From Sandaracinaceae bacterium (lineage in GTDB: Bacteria; Myxococcota_A; Polyangia; Polyangiales; JADJQN01), in contig JADJQN010000016.1 in the NCBI GenBank assembly GCA_016712745.1, positions 1 through 55,005 of the forward strand: 55,005 nt of DNA, read 5' to 3'. The position numbers and the translations under genes were made by a program. Below the pieces are notes generated by a model. That model did not search any database, had not been told where the DNA came from, and saw nothing but the letters and a program-made list of their open reading frames with translations. Shown here piece by piece: positions 45,229-53,345 of this stretch; positions within the stretch are counted from its first letter, which is position 1, and every line of letters begins with the position of its first letter.

Positions 45229-45751
45229 GTCGGCCGCTCGCGCAAAAGCTTCGCCGGAACGCCCGCGACAACCGAATAGGCAGCCACATCGCGACTCACC
45301 ACGGCGCCGGCCGCGATCTGAGCCCCGCGGCCGACCGTGACGCCTGGCATGATGATCGAACCGATTCCGAGATCCGCATCGTCGTCGATGACAACGGGCG
45401 CAAACACTACCGGCGAAAATAGAATGGGCGTGCTGCGTCCCGTTTCACTGTGCGTGGATGTCAGATTTTCACTCCGGGGCCGATACCCACCCGCTCGCCA
45501 ATCGTGATGCCTCCGGCCGAATGGAAGAAGCATTGCTGGCCGATCCAAGTCTGCGCGCCGATGCGCATCTGGTTTTGGTGGTAGCCCTTCAAAATTGTTT
45601 GGTGGCCCACGTAGACGTTTTCACCGAGGTGCACGTTCTCGGGATGGAAGACCAAGACGCCTTCTTCGAAGACGCAATCAGCCCCGCAAGAAGCCAAATC
45701 TTCCGGGCGGAAGCGCCCGTTTCCATGGCTGCGATGGCGGCGTTCAGACAT
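45225..45751 (-). pseudogene. Hexapeptide-repeat acyltransferase with one frameshift
   Basis: This is a left-handed beta-helix acetyltransferase of the WbbJ/maltose-acetyltransferase type. The first frame gives MSERRHRSHGNGRFRPEDLA and the hexapeptide rungs VHLGENVYVGHQTILKG and MRIGAQTWIGQQCFF, ending near GERVGIGPGVKI. The second frame from about 45462 gives DADLGIGSIIMPGVTVGRG and SVVAGVPAKLLRERPT with the stop at 45225. One base change restores a full-length protein of about 175 residues. It is coupled to the glycosyltransferase downstream, which is consistent with sugar decoration of a surface glycan. Confidence 0.75.
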
Positions 45752-45838
45752 CAGGGGCTTCCTACCACACTTTGGGATTGCTCGAGAACGAGGCGCTGAT
45801 TTGACGTCGCACGCGCGATGCCTTACGAGCAGCCCGCC

Positions 45839-45915
45839 ATGGTTGCTGTATCGAAGCTCGGAAAGTCGTTTGGAGGGCGCACGCTCTTCGAGAATGTCTC
45901 CCTTCAATTGAATGA
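45839..45915 (+). pseudogene. First residues of an ABC-F-type ATPase, cut at R10
   Basis: The frame MVAVSKLGKSFGGRTLFENV, then SLQLNE, is the start of an ABC-F or related ABC ATPase and ends at repeat R10 just before the Walker A motif would appear. ATG 45818 is an alternative start. It is divergent from the acetyltransferase gene. Confidence 0.65.
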
Positions 45916-46075
45916 GAGGCTAGCCAGCATAAACGCGTTCTTCGATTCGGCCGTCTGATGTGGTCGTAGAGCAAGTTTACATATCCGCCCTTTATGCGAA
46001 GCGGATTTCCACGTGATGTCGTCCTGTTAGGTTGAGTTCGGACGTGCGGTGGGCTTGTTCCGATGACTCTTTCGA
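45916..46075 (+). repeat. 160-bp repeat R10
   Basis: This is a full type A copy with one visible change (GTTAGGTTGAG instead of GTTAGCTTGAG). Confidence 0.95.
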
Positions 46076-46136
46076 GCTTCCGTACGGCACATCGCGCTAA
46101 CAGCATCGGCGCTGCTCGCGTTGGATCCCGTCGAAG

Positions 46137-46942
46137 CTACTCGGCGGCCGGCGGCGGCGGCGCCGCGGCCGCTTGGGTCAAGAGGCCGCGCGTGTGCGTG
46201 AAGAGTTCGGGGCCAGCTGGCTCGCCGTGTCCGGGAATGACAAGAGCGGCATTGGAGTAGCGCTGCTGCAAGGCTTCGAGCGCGCGAGCCCAGTTCGAAA
46301 CGTTGGCGTCTGCCACGTTGCCGAGCGAGTGATCGGTTTCGGCGCGCACCATGCAACCCGCAAAAGAATGTCCTGGTCAGCGAACCAAACAACGATGTTG
46401 TCGGGGGCGTGAGCCGCGCCCGGAAAGAACACATGCAACGTGACGTCGAGCAGCTCAACGGTGCCGTCGGTGTCAAGCGGTTGGATCTCGAGCTGCGTGC
46501 CTTCTTCCCGAATCTTTGAAATCGTGAGTGGCAACGCATGAAAAACCGCGCCTGCTGACGCAAGAGGAGCAGCTCCTCCGAAACGGTCATTGTGTGCGTG
46601 CGTGATGATCACCTCGCGAATGTCCTTGCCGAGAACGCGATGCGTCCATTCCATCAAGCGCCGCGATTGGTCAGTCGTCCACGGCGTGTCGATCAGGATG
46701 ATGCCGTCCTCGTCCACGATGAAAAGACCGTTGGATGCGACGCGTCCATGGTCCGGAACCTCGTTGTAAGAGATGTGCCGCCAAACGTTCTCGTCGAGTT
46801 GCTCGACCGAGATCTCGCCACCAAGGTCTGCGTGGGATTCCTGCGCGAGAACACGTGCGTCGGCGATCGAGGTGTGATGATGGCAAGCCGTGAAAAGCGC
46901 CATCGCAATAAAGACGGCGAGGGTGCGAAGTGTAGTCGTCAT
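46137..46942 (-). pseudogene. Subclass B1 metallo-beta-lactamase lipoprotein with one frameshift
   Basis: This is a zinc beta-lactamase close to subclass B1 (BcII/NDM type). A lipoprotein signal is present (AVFIAMALFTAC). B1 landmarks follow in order: VWRHISYNEVP, VASNGLFIVDEDGIILIDTP, zinc motif THAHNDRFGG, and FFPGAAHAPDNIVVWF (third histidine). After a shift near 46360, GCMVRAETDHSLGNVADANV holds the zinc cysteine and VIPGHGEPAG the last histidine. All zinc ligands are present and the usual Lys after GGC-L-V is Arg. Correcting one base gives a full-length enzyme of about 265 residues. As written it would be inactive. The stop lies 61 bases from R10. Confidence 0.85.
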
Positions 46943-46999
46943 GGGGCGTACAATAGACCCTCTCACGCGCCAGATGAACGCTAAAAGTGAGCTCGGGTG

Positions 47000-47854
47000 T
47001 TACTGTCGATTGCAACTCGACGTAGCGAGCAAATCTTCCTTACTTGGCGCGTATTTTACTTCGGAGCGGTTGCTGCACGCTTTCTCCTCCCGAATCGTGT
47101 GCCCTGTCTCCCGGTCAATGGTGGCGCGCCACAGCTCGTTCTCGCGAAACCAAGTGCCTTCGATCTGTTCGAAGCGATGGTTTCGCTCGATGACACGATA
47201 AGAATGACGCAGCGGTACTTCCGAACGAAGCTCTGCGTTCAGGCATTTTTGATCTAGCCAGAAGCGAAACTGAAACGCGTGCTGCGTCGTGTTTCGCAAC
47301 CGAAGATCGCGATGGTTGTACATAACCGTCGCTCCGCTTGCGAACGGCAGGACTCGCCCGTCGCCGGGAAATGGATCGAAGCTATGATGATGTCGCTCGA
47401 CGACTTCGAGTGGAGAGTGAAGGGCGAGCCAGTAGATCAGATTCGACGCCTGACAAATTCCGCCGCCCACGCCCGCCCGCGCGACGCCACGCACAAGCTC
47501 CATGCCGTCGAGAAAACCTCGTCGACGCGTCGGACGTCCTACCAACTTGCAGAATGAAAAGGTCTGACCAGGGCCGATCACAGTCCCGTCGAGTCGTTCG
47601 ATTACGAGTCGAAGGTTTCGGACTTTATTTTCTTGCAGACGTGGATCAGCCCCAGGCGTCCGTCGAATGAGGACGCTCTGGTGCTTTTGCACGCGCGACG
47701 CGAGTGACACACTGCTGCGTCGCAAGCGGTAGTCGTGCTCATCCCAGACCCACTGTGCTGTTCGCTCTGCACGTCTTACGAAGAGCGCGGCATGGTAGAG
47801 CCACGGTCGCAGCATCGATGGTGGTCGAGGAAACCAATGTGGACGTCGGATCAT
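47000..47854 (-). CDS. VanW family protein
   Basis: This 284-residue protein has the VanW domain: LIRRTPGADPRLQENKVRNL, then GQTFSFCKLVGRPTRRRGF and GVGGGICQASNLIYWLALHS. NHRDLRLRNTT comes near the end. VanW accompanies some vancomycin-resistance clusters but is found widely and its biochemical role is unknown. Here it lies just upstream of the beta-lactamase gene and reads the same way, though 57 bases and separate starts argue only weakly for an operon. The start may be ATG 47815 (MLRPWLYHAALF) rather than 47854. The frame is intact. Confidence 0.8.
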   Translation of the reverse strand: MIRRPHWFPRPPSMLRPWLYHAALFVRRAERTAQWVWDEHDYRLRRSSVSLASRVQKHQSVLIRRTPGADPRLQENKVRNLRLVIERLDGTVIGPGQTFSFCKLVGRPTRRRGFLDGMELVRGVARAGVGGGICQASNLIYWLALHSPLEVVERHHHSFDPFPGDGRVLPFASGATVMYNHRDLRLRNTTQHAFQFRFWLDQKCLNAELRSEVPLRHSYRVIERNHRFEQIEGTWFRENELWRATIDRETGHTIREEKACSNRSEVKYAPSKEDLLATSSCNRQ

Positions 47855-47933
47855 CGAAGCGCGTTCTCTTAAGCTACAGAGACAGTCGAACCACCCTCAG
47901 TTATTCCGTACGCGCTACCGCGCATGTGCGTTC

Positions 47934-48614
47934 TCAGCTCGGCTCCGCAGCGCACTCGCCTTCAGAATAGACGCCAACGCCCTCGCGGGCGGCGTAGCAG
48001 GTGTTGCTGTAGGTCATACCGTCGCAGCCGCACACAGGATCCCAAACGTCGAGGCAGCCGTCGGTGATCGGCGAGCACGTGCCGAGTGCGTCGGTCGCGC
48101 CGCACATGTCTTCGATTGCGTAGTCGCAGAATGCGCCCGAAGGGCAGCTCGTACCGAGTAGGCCGCCGCATGATGCGGAGCACGGAGCGTATGCGTCTTC
48201 GCATGACTCGGGACTCTCATACAGATTTCCGCAGTCGGCGCCTTCGCAGGTGCAGCCGCTGATGCCGTAACAACTTTCGCCGTCCCATGCATAGCCGAGG
48301 AAAAGTGCGCACGCGCCCTCGCCCAATGCATCTTGGTAGCCACAGGTCACTGTGCCGCCGTCGATGCTTGCATCGACTGAGCTGCCAAGGTCGGTGGCGG
48401 CGTCGCTTGCGCTTCCAAGATCTGCCGGTGTTGTTCCGTCGACCATGCCCGCGTCGACGGAGCCCGCCTCGAGTGCACCCGAATCCGTTGTGCCGGCATC
48501 ATTGGTTGCTGCGTCAACGCTGCCCGCATCAGTGACGGTCACATCCGGGTCGTTCGAACAAGCGAGCAGAAGCAGAGCGAAACCGGCAACAATTGATTGA
48601 GAAAGTAGTCTCAT
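47934..48614 (-). CDS. Kazal-type inhibitor-like lipoprotein
   Basis: This 226-residue lipoprotein starts MRLLSQSIVAGFALLLLAC. A long stalk of DAG and VDA units covers residues 20-80. It then has Cys-rich segments (CYGISGCTCEGADCGNLY) and ends with a Kazal-like domain, CLDVWDPVCGCDGMTYSNTC followed by YAAREGVGVYSEGEC. Kazal domains often inhibit serine proteases, so a protective surface role is plausible. The start codon is only 9 bases from repeat R11, so the native promoter is not present and any transcription would have to come through R11. Confidence 0.8.
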   Translation of the reverse strand: MRLLSQSIVAGFALLLLACSNDPDVTVTDAGSVDAATNDAGTTDSGALEAGSVDAGMVDGTTPADLGSASDAATDLGSSVDASIDGGTVTCGYQDALGEGACALFLGYAWDGESCYGISGCTCEGADCGNLYESPESCEDAYAPCSASCGGLLGTSCPSGAFCDYAIEDMCGATDALGTCSPITDGCLDVWDPVCGCDGMTYSNTCYAAREGVGVYSEGECAAEPS

Positions 48615-48623
48615 AAGCGCCCC

Positions 48624-48783
48624 GAGGCTAGCCAGCATAAACGCGTTCTTCGATTCGGCCGTCTGATGTGGTCGTAGAGCAAGTTTACATATCCGCCCTT
48701 TATGCGAAGCGGATTTCCACGTGATGTCGTCCTGTTAGCTTGAGTTCGGACGTGCGGTGGGCTTGTTCCGATGACTCTTTCGA
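48624..48783 (+). repeat. 160-bp repeat R11, left end of IS91-like unit 2
   Basis: This is a full type A copy, followed by the same sequence as R7 (cagcgcgcataaaggccgtc). Confidence 0.95.
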
Positions 48784-48861
48784 CAGCGCGCATAAAGGCC
48801 GTCTGGAGTTCGCCGATCCGTGCAAAACGTGCTTTTTCGAGGACGCGGACGCACGCTCGCC

Positions 48862-50293
48862 TCAGGGCGTCGCGGATTTCGACGGCGCCGTCACGCTGCG
48901 TGAATTCCCAGTCGTCGGACGCGTGCGGTGGGCCTCGGTGGGTGTCGTGGTGACGCGTTGGTGAGGTAGGCCGAGCGAGCGAAGGATGGCGACGGCGGCG
49001 CGGGGGTTGAGGATGATGGCCATGAGGCGAAGGCGTCCGCTGCACTTCGGGCAGGTCGTGACGTCGATGGCGAAGGCGCGGCGCATCAGCTCGGCCCATG
49101 CGCCGTGAGGACGTTTGGTTTTGGCGGTTTCGGTAGGTTTTATGGCGCAAGCGAGTGCGACGACGCCAGGTCGCACGCGCGCGTTGGGCGCGAGGACTCC
49201 GTGGTAGACGAGGAGGTTCTTGCGGGGGCGCGGGATGAGAGCGGCTAAGCGTGCGCAAAATGCGAGCGGGTCGAGCGAGGAGGTGGTGCCGTCGCTCCAT
49301 GGCGTCTTGAGTTGGATGCGGACGCGGCCGTCGTCAGTGAGTGTGATGCGGTCGTGCGAAAGAGCGGGGCGGTGAGGTAGCGACAGAGGTGTTCGAGTTG
49401 CTTGCGTTGGTGTTTGGCGATGACGACACCAGCATGCAGGTCAAAACCTTCGATGCGGGCACGAAGGCCAGTGGGCTTCTTCGCCGGGAGCATGCGCTCG
49501 GCGTGAAATGCAGCGAGCTGCAAGGCGCGCTCTTGCGCTGCGGGCTCGCGTGCGGCGGCGTTTGCAAGCGAGGACGCGTAGCAAGCGGCGAGTGGGTCGG
49601 CGGCGTGGTCGTTTTGCTCGTCGCGTTTTTCAATAAGACGTGACGCGGGCGCGAATCCTCTCAGCAACGCGCTCGATGTCGGCGCGTGCGAAGCGCTTTG
49701 TGGGATGGAAGCGAAGCGCGCCGTCGTTATCGGGCGCAAAGACTCCGTCGGGCACCACGAGGTGAAAGTGCGGATTGAGATTGAGCGCGGAGCCAAAGCG
49801 TTGAATGACGCAGACTGCTCCTGCGCGCCCGTCCACGATGCCAGCTTTGCGCGCGCGACGTCGGTAGTCGGTCAGAATCGCACGCACGACGATGCGTTGA
49901 ACGGCGAGCGCCACGTCGTGGTTCCATGCAACGGGTGCGCGTAGTGAGAACGGCAGCGACAAGACCCATTGCCTTGTGCGCGCGAAGGGCAGGACGTTGT
50001 CGACGAGATGCGGCAAGCTCCGTCATGCGACGACCGCCGCAACTTGGGCAAAACCCACGGCCCTTGCACGACAGACCTACCAAGCGGTCGTGGCCGCAGT
50101 GGTCACAATGCATGCGCGCGAAGCCTTCGGAGAGAATGCCGCAGCGAAGGAACTCGCGTAGCTCCGTCGCGACAAAGCGTGGAAGCGAATCGGCGCGCGA
50201 CATCGCAGCGTCGTCGAGGAAGGTCTCGATGTGTTCGGTGAGCACGCGGTGCAGCGCGGAGTCAGCCGGGCGACGAGGGCGGTAGGTGTCCAC
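48862..50293 (-). pseudogene. IS91-family transposase, copy 2, several frameshifts
   Basis: It has the same protein as copy 1 (zinc finger CDHCGHDRLVGLSCKGRGFC, core NPHFHLVVPDGVF, C-terminal NLLVYHGVLAPNARVRPGVV), but the frame breaks at about 50010, 49640, 49375 and 49280. Compared with copy 1 the breaks are deletions such as gatgtgcgg to gatgcgg and cgtgtgacg to cgtgacg. At the position where copy 1 is shifted (near 31400), this copy is in frame. The two copies therefore carry complementary errors around one intact ancestor. Confidence 0.8.
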
Positions 50294-50436
50294 GCACCAG
50301 CGAGTGCAACGGGTGGACCGTGCGAATCACGCACACTACGGGGGTAGTCGGCTTGGCGGTGGGTGGCGGAGCGTTGACGGGCGCCAGGTGTCTCCAACCA
50401 CATTCGCACGTTCTTCGACGTTACAGTGGTGGTGCT

Positions 50437-50965
50437 TTAGACCGTATTCCCGCGTGAAACGCGCACGTTCGGCGGGCCGCGCCAGCCGTGGGTTTCGTTG
50501 GGCGTGCGACGGAAGAGCCAGACCAGCGCAAGGCCTGCGACAAAACCTCCGACGTGCGCGAAGAAGGCGACGCCTTCCTGATTGAGGCTCGCCATGCCGA
50601 GCGAGGTGAGTCCCGAGAGCAGTTGCCAGAAGAACCACACGGCGATGAAGAAGACGGCGGGCAACCCAATGAACTGCACGAAAATAAAAATGGGAACGAG
50701 CGTGACGACGCGCGCCTTCGGATAGAGCGTGACGTACGCGCCGAGAACGCCTGCGATGGCGCCGGACGCGCCGACCATCGGGATGTCGGCGTGCGGATCG
50801 ATCAACACCTGCATGGCAAACCGCGGCGGCGCTGCATGCGAGGTAGAAGATGACGTAGCGAACGCGGCCGAGCTTGTCTTCGATGTTGTCGCCGAAGAGA
50901 TAGAGAAACCACATATTCCCACGAGGTGCAAAACGCCGCCTGTAAGAACATGGACGTGATGGGGT
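50437..50965 (-). pseudogene. Rhomboid protease fragment, copy 2
   Basis: This is the same fragment as 32321-32869, with the GASGAIAG and FFAHVGGF motifs kept. Its 5' end has small frameshifts (around 50815 and 50920) and is cut by the left end of the IS3 copy at about 50970. Confidence 0.75.
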
Positions 50966-50970
50966 GATGT

Positions 50971-52225
50971 TGGAATTGACCCGGTTTGATGGACACAAAT
51001 CTAGAGGCGACAATGCCTCGTGGAGTGTCCATGGAACAAAGAGCCCGCAGAACATTTAGCGACGAGTTCAAAGCGCGAGCGGTGGAGCTGTGCCGCACAA
51101 GTGGCAAAAGCGTTGCGGAGGTCGCGAAGGACCTTGGGGTCGCGAATTCGGGACTTCGAGTATGGCTGAAGCAGTCGGAAGTCGATGCGGGTCGGGGCCC
51201 GCCGGCGCGTTGACGACCGCTGAGCGCGCGGAGCTTGCGCAGCTGCGCAAAGAGAATCGTGTTCTGAAAGAGGAGCGCGAAATCCCAAAAGCGGCGGCGT
51301 TCTTCGCGAAGGAAATCGAAGTGAAGTTTGACTTCATCCGCGCGCAGAACGCGAAATACGGCGTGCCCGTGATTTGTCGAATGCTCGGTGTATCGAAGAG
51401 TGGCTATTACGCGTGGCTCAAGCGCGAACTTTCGGCGCATGCGCTTCGCGATGCGGAGCTTGCGACGACAATCGTATCTGTACATCGCGCGAGTCGCGGC
51501 GTGTACGGAAGTCCGCGTGTGCTTGACGAACTTCGTGCGCGAGGCGAACGAACGAGCAAAAAGCGCATTGCGCGCCTGATGCGTGAGCACGGATTTCGGC
51601 TCGATTCAGTCGAAATGGCGTCACGCGAGTGCCGCTCCAACAACGGGACCGCACCAAGCCAATGTGCTCGACCGAAAGTTTGAGGTGCAGACGCCAAACC
51701 GTGCGTGGGCCTCTGACATCACGTACATCAAGACATGGGAAGGCTGGCTTTACCTCGCGGTAGTCATCGACCTCTCTCACGACGCGTCGTCGGCTGGTCG
51801 ATGCGATACGATATGCAGGTCGACATCACACTCGGCGCCCTCTCGATGGCGCTCGGTCAGCGACCGGTCGAAGCTGGAAACTTGCTGGCTCTTTCGGACC
51901 GAGGCCTCAGTACACGAGCCGCGACCATCAGCCTCATGCTGCGTGAGAACGGCCCCCACATGCTCGATGAGCGGACGTGGAATTGCTGGGACAACGCGGT
52001 GAGTGAGAGCTTTGCGACGCCCGCCGCGAGCTCGTGTATCGCCAGTCGTGGCCCACGCGAGACGACGCTGCACGCGCCATCCACGAGTACGTCGAGGTCT
52101 TCTACAATCGCCAACGCAGGCACCTTCAACGCTCGGCGGAATCAGCCCAGCCGAATGAAAGGAGACACGAACAGAATCTCAGTCAGGCAGTTTAACAAAC
52201 CAGTCCATCAAACCGGGCTGATCCG
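50971..52225 (+). mobile_element. Degenerate IS3-family copy
   Basis: It is homologous to 33021-34288 along its whole length. The left end TGGAATTGACCCGGTTTGAT is perfect, whereas the right end is altered (CAAACCGGGCTGATCC). OrfA (from 50986) shifts near 51200. OrfB keeps WASDITYIKTWEG but loses its frame near 51590, 51770 and 51905. The slippery A run of the intact copy is reduced (CCCAAAAGCGG). Confidence 0.85.
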
Positions 52226-52230
52226 ATCCC

Positions 52231-52280
52231 AGACATCACAACACAAACCCGTATCTGCCTTTAGGACGATATGTAAACTT
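52231..52280 (-). repeat. Diverged inverted repeat D2 (partial)
   Basis: Here agacatcacaaca ... cgatatgtaaac matches the outer half of D1. The inner half is missing, replaced by the IS3 copy. Confidence 0.55.
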
Positions 52281-52528
52281 CCCCCGCGACCGCGTTCGGG
52301 CGGCAGTGCAAGACAACGTGTTCATGCCGCCTATCCCCCCAAGTCCAATCGCTTAGCAAGTGGGGAACCACGCCGCGGTCGCAAACGATCCGCATCCGCA
52401 TTGCCTCAGGGTCATCGAACGCTGTGTCACGCCTGGCTTGAGGCGTGACTTGAACCATGTACAATATTCGTTCCTGCAGCACGCATGACCTTATCCAGTA
52501 CTTTGTCCTCCAGGTGTCCAAGCATCGC
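52281..52528. other. Intergenic gap with a strong hairpin
   Basis: No gene is visible. At 52426-52449 GTCACGCC and GGCGTGAC form a perfect 8-bp stem with loop TGGCTTGA, without a T-tract. Confidence 0.45.
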
Positions 52529-53114
52529 ATGATTGACTTTCGAACCATCGTTCTGCCCATCGCCTCTGTCGCCATGCTCATCGCGTGCGGTGGTCACGCC
52601 ATGTCGCGGCCAGCGTCCAGAGAGCGTCACGCTGCGTCAACGGCAACGCCGAACGACACTCGCGACATAGCGCATCCCCCGGCCAGCGATGATCATGATA
52701 CGCAACGGCAGACGGGGATCGACGTCGCCATGGCGGAGACCAGCGCGCTCGAAGCAGAGCGCCTCACTGCGCACGACCGAGATTGCTGCACCCGAGCTCG
52801 CCGAGAATGTGCCGCGCGGCCGAGGGGCCCCGATACCATCGTTTTGGAATGCGACGGAGTGGAGCCGCGCTTCGCCCGCGACGCTTCCGGTCACGTTGTC
52901 CTTCTCAATGTTCGCGAGACGTTCCCTACCGCATATCACGGATTGCGGCGAATGTGAGGAGTACAGCGCAGCGGACCTTGGTGGTACGGATGCCTACGGG
53001 CGTCCGGTAGGGCGGCGTTCGCAACGTGTCCCTACGCCCATCAAGGTGGAGATCCTGCGCGTAGGGCCCGAGCCTAACAGGTCGTCGCTGTCCTTCCCAC
53101 GACTCCTGCGCTGA
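52529..53114 (+). pseudogene. Small lipoprotein, probably frameshifted
   Basis: The signal is MIDFRTIVLPIASVAMLIAC with lipobox LIAC. The mature part (RDCCTRARRECAARPRGPDT, RFARDASGHVVLLNVRETF) ends in this frame at 52957. Coding character continues in another frame as DCGECEEYSAADLGGTDAYG and ends at 53114 (RVPTPIKVEILRVG), so one indel near 52930 is likely. The family is unknown. It lies between D2 and D3. Confidence 0.5.
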
Positions 53115-53173
53115 TAGGCGTCCGGATCCTGCTCGACCTGACATCGCAACGAACCCACCATAATCCCCGGAAC

Positions 53174-53270
53174 TGAAATCGAAACGAGTTCGGCACATTC
53201 CCCTGGCTTCGACCTAACATCACGACATCACAACAAAGTCGTAAATCGTCCTTAGAACGCTATGTAAACC
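53174..53270 (-). repeat. Diverged inverted repeat D3
   Basis: Read on the minus strand it runs GTTTACATAGCG ... GTGATGTCGTGATGTTAG ... CTCGTTTCGATTTCA, followed by GTTC as for D1. It is the same family as the right half of R. Confidence 0.6.
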
Positions 53271-53345
53271 TTACCAAGGAAGCGCCTTCAGGAAACGATT
53301 TTGAAAACGCGTTTGAAAGTAACCGTCCGACCTGTGTCGTCTCGA

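Larger units (their letters stand above)
48624..52280 (-). mobile_element. IS91-like unit, copy 2 (R11 to D2), interrupted by an IS3 copy
   Basis: This is nearly the same as 30500-32970: R, spacer, IS91 transposase, rhomboid fragment and D repeat. Here a degenerate IS3 copy lies inside the D end. The two units differ mostly by one- or two-base indels. Confidence 0.7.

Noticed and set aside
15982..48783. R copies as integron attC sites
   Set aside because: No site with paired RYYYAAC and GTTRRRY cores at the ends was found, R is cut at gene interiors, and no integron integrase is in the window. The orientation rule is similar, but the features are not.
15982..48783. R array as a CRISPR
   Set aside because: Repeat length (160 bp), kilobase spacing with genes between copies, and no cas genes rule this out.
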